Positions 5,481-6,480 of a stretch of DNA of 6,480 nucleotides are shown here, one piece after another. Both the position numbers and the translations under genes were made by a program. The stretch is from Anaerolineae bacterium (GTDB lineage: Bacteria; Chloroflexota; Anaerolineae; Aggregatilineales; Phototrophicaceae), in the NCBI GenBank assembly GCA_020848855.1, contig JADLHH010000371.1, forward strand, positions 1 through 6,480, read 5' to 3'. The notes under the pieces were generated by a model, which was given only the letters and a program-made list of their open reading frames with translations, made no database searches and was not told where the DNA came from. Numbering within the stretch: the first letter of the stretch is position 1; each line of letters starts with the position of its first letter.

Positions 5481-6480
5481 CTAGACGACGACGACGGCAT
5501 CCAGCCGGACGGCAGCGGCACGCCCAATCGCCTCAGCGAGATATTCCCCCGCCTTGGCTGCCCCGTGCAGGCTGACCGCGCCCGCGTTGACCCGCAGCGA
5601 GTCGTTATGCCCGACGCGCACGTAGAACGGCTCGCCGGGCGCGACCAGCACGCCCAGTGCTGCCGCCTGCTCGACGACTTCCGCCGCTTCGATGCCGGGC
5701 GCGAGCCGCACCCACAGATTGACTCCGTCGGCGCTCGGCGTAACGGTCGCGAGGTCGCCCGCCACCGAAAGGGCGTTGGTGGCGGCGGCGCGCCGTTCCG
5801 CGTAGGCGTCGCGCGCTGCCGTCATCAGCGAATCGAGTTCCGGCTGGGCGAGGATGTGCGCCAGCGAGAGCTGTGCCAGATGTGAACTCCAGCCGTCGGC
5901 ATACGACTTCGCTTCCGCCAGCAGCACGCGCAGCGGCGACCGCGCCACCGCGACCGCCAGCCGGAGATCGGGCGCGATGGACTTCGAAAATGACCGGACG
6001 TAAATCACCCGGTCTTGAATGGCGGTGTAGCCCAGCAGCGAGCCGGGGTTCGAAGTCGCCAGCCCGGCAAAGTGATCGTCCTCGATGACGATTGACCCCG
6101 GATAGCTGGACAGCACGGCGGCGAGTTCGGCGGCGCGCTCCGGCGACCAGGTGACGCCGGTCGGGTTGAGCGCGCGCGGCGTCAGCAGCACGACGGCAGC
6201 CCCCTGCGCCAGCGCCTGCGCCAGCGACGCCGGCAGCACGCCGTGCGCATCGGTTTCCATGCCCACCAGCCGGCAGCCCTGATATTCGAGGCTGTCGAAG
6301 ATCGCCGCGTAGCCCGGTTCTTCGACCGCGACTAACGGGTGTTCCTGACCGATCAGCCGGGCAGCAGCCTGCACGCCGAGGATGATCCACTGCTGGGCGG
6401 ACGAGCCGACCACGATGTCGCCCTCGCCGGCATGGATGCCGTCGGCTTCCAGCCGGGGGATGATCTGGCGCGCCAGCGCC
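5481..6480 (-). CDS. MocR/PtsJ-like protein, aminotransferase-like domain (5' end outside the window)
   Basis: The reading frame stays open to the right edge. The visible 332 residues are a fold-type I PLP (class I/II aminotransferase) domain ending at TAG 5481-5483. The fragment enters at ALARQIIPRLEADGIHAGE, followed by DIVVGSSAQQW. Conserved elements then follow in order, numbered from the window edge: PGYA (about 55-58), LNPTGV with the PLP asparagine (N105), EDDHF with the PLP-ring aspartate (D134 or D135), SFSK with the Schiff-base lysine (K166), and PDLRLA with R173. The DDHF and VRS-SKS-PDLRLA wording resembles PtsJ, a MocR regulator of pyridoxal metabolism in Salmonella, more than the EDDYDSE of most MocRs. 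In MocR proteins a GntR-type winged-helix domain precedes this region; here it would lie beyond 6480, so a plain aminotransferase cannot be excluded. It is transcribed toward the GH116 gene, 208 nt upstream of it. Confidence 0.75.
   Translation of the reverse strand, partial: ALARQIIPRLEADGIHAGEGDIVVGSSAQQWIILGVQAAARLIGQEHPLVAVEEPGYAAIFDSLEYQGCRLVGMETDAHGVLPASLAQALAQGAAVVLLTPRALNPTGVTWSPERAAELAAVLSSYPGSIVIEDDHFAGLATSNPGSLLGYTAIQDRVIYVRSFSKSIAPDLRLAVAVARSPLRVLLAEAKSYADGWSSHLAQLSLAHILAQPELDSLMTAARDAYAERRAAATNALSVAGDLATVTPSADGVNLWVRLAPGIEAAEVVEQAAALGVLVAPGEPFYVRVGHNDSLRVNAGAVSLHGAAKAGEYLAEAIGRAAAVRLDAVVVV

Overview
This is a GC-rich bacterial window (above 60% G+C by eye) with four protein-coding genes, one of them cut by the right edge. 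It contains no RNA gene, insertion sequence, CRISPR array or phage module that I can support. Gene content and base composition would fit an environmental bacterium such as a Chloroflexota member, but nothing here fixes the phylum and that is only a guess.

Layout, left to right. Positions 1-220 are an upstream region with a 9-bp direct repeat, a weak -10-like hexamer and a good Shine-Dalgarno. Positions 221-1621 (+) encode a PLP-dependent beta-eliminating lyase whose two diagnostic specificity residues are those of tryptophanase rather than tyrosine phenol-lyase. It converges, with a 17-nt gap, on a minus-strand gene (1639-2706) for a CobW/P47K-type G3E GTPase that starts at GTG behind a strong Shine-Dalgarno. 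Next on the minus strand is a large gene (2786-5272) for a cytoplasmic GH116 (DUF608/GBA2-like) glycosidase with its catalytic and sugar-binding residues present. At the right edge (5481-6480, minus, incomplete) is the aminotransferase-like half of a MocR/PtsJ-like protein.

The control signals of the GH116 gene are unusually legible. In the 208-nt gap upstream there is a near-consensus sigma70-type promoter (TTGACT, 16 nt, TATAAT), and the spacer and -35 box carry a perfect 6-bp inverted repeat (GACTCG, 8 nt, CGAGTC) placed like a repressor operator. The leader is about 125 nt long with two further dyads and no obvious Shine-Dalgarno. At the other end a 10-bp GC hairpin with a GAAG loop and five T residues forms a textbook intrinsic terminator. 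GH116 therefore looks like a single-gene, regulated transcription unit. That terminator lies just upstream of the ribosome binding site of the GTPase gene, so the GTPase needs either its own promoter inside the end of the GH116 gene or read-through; I treat it as a possible attenuator.

The four genes do not form an obvious pathway: amino-acid catabolism, metal or cofactor handling, glycoside hydrolysis and a B6-enzyme-derived regulator. Two of the four are PLP-fold proteins, but I see no evidence that this links them. I did not find a convincing undescribed biological system. The items most worth a second look are the promoter/operator, the terminator before the GTPase gene, and the atypical C-terminal half of the GTPase.
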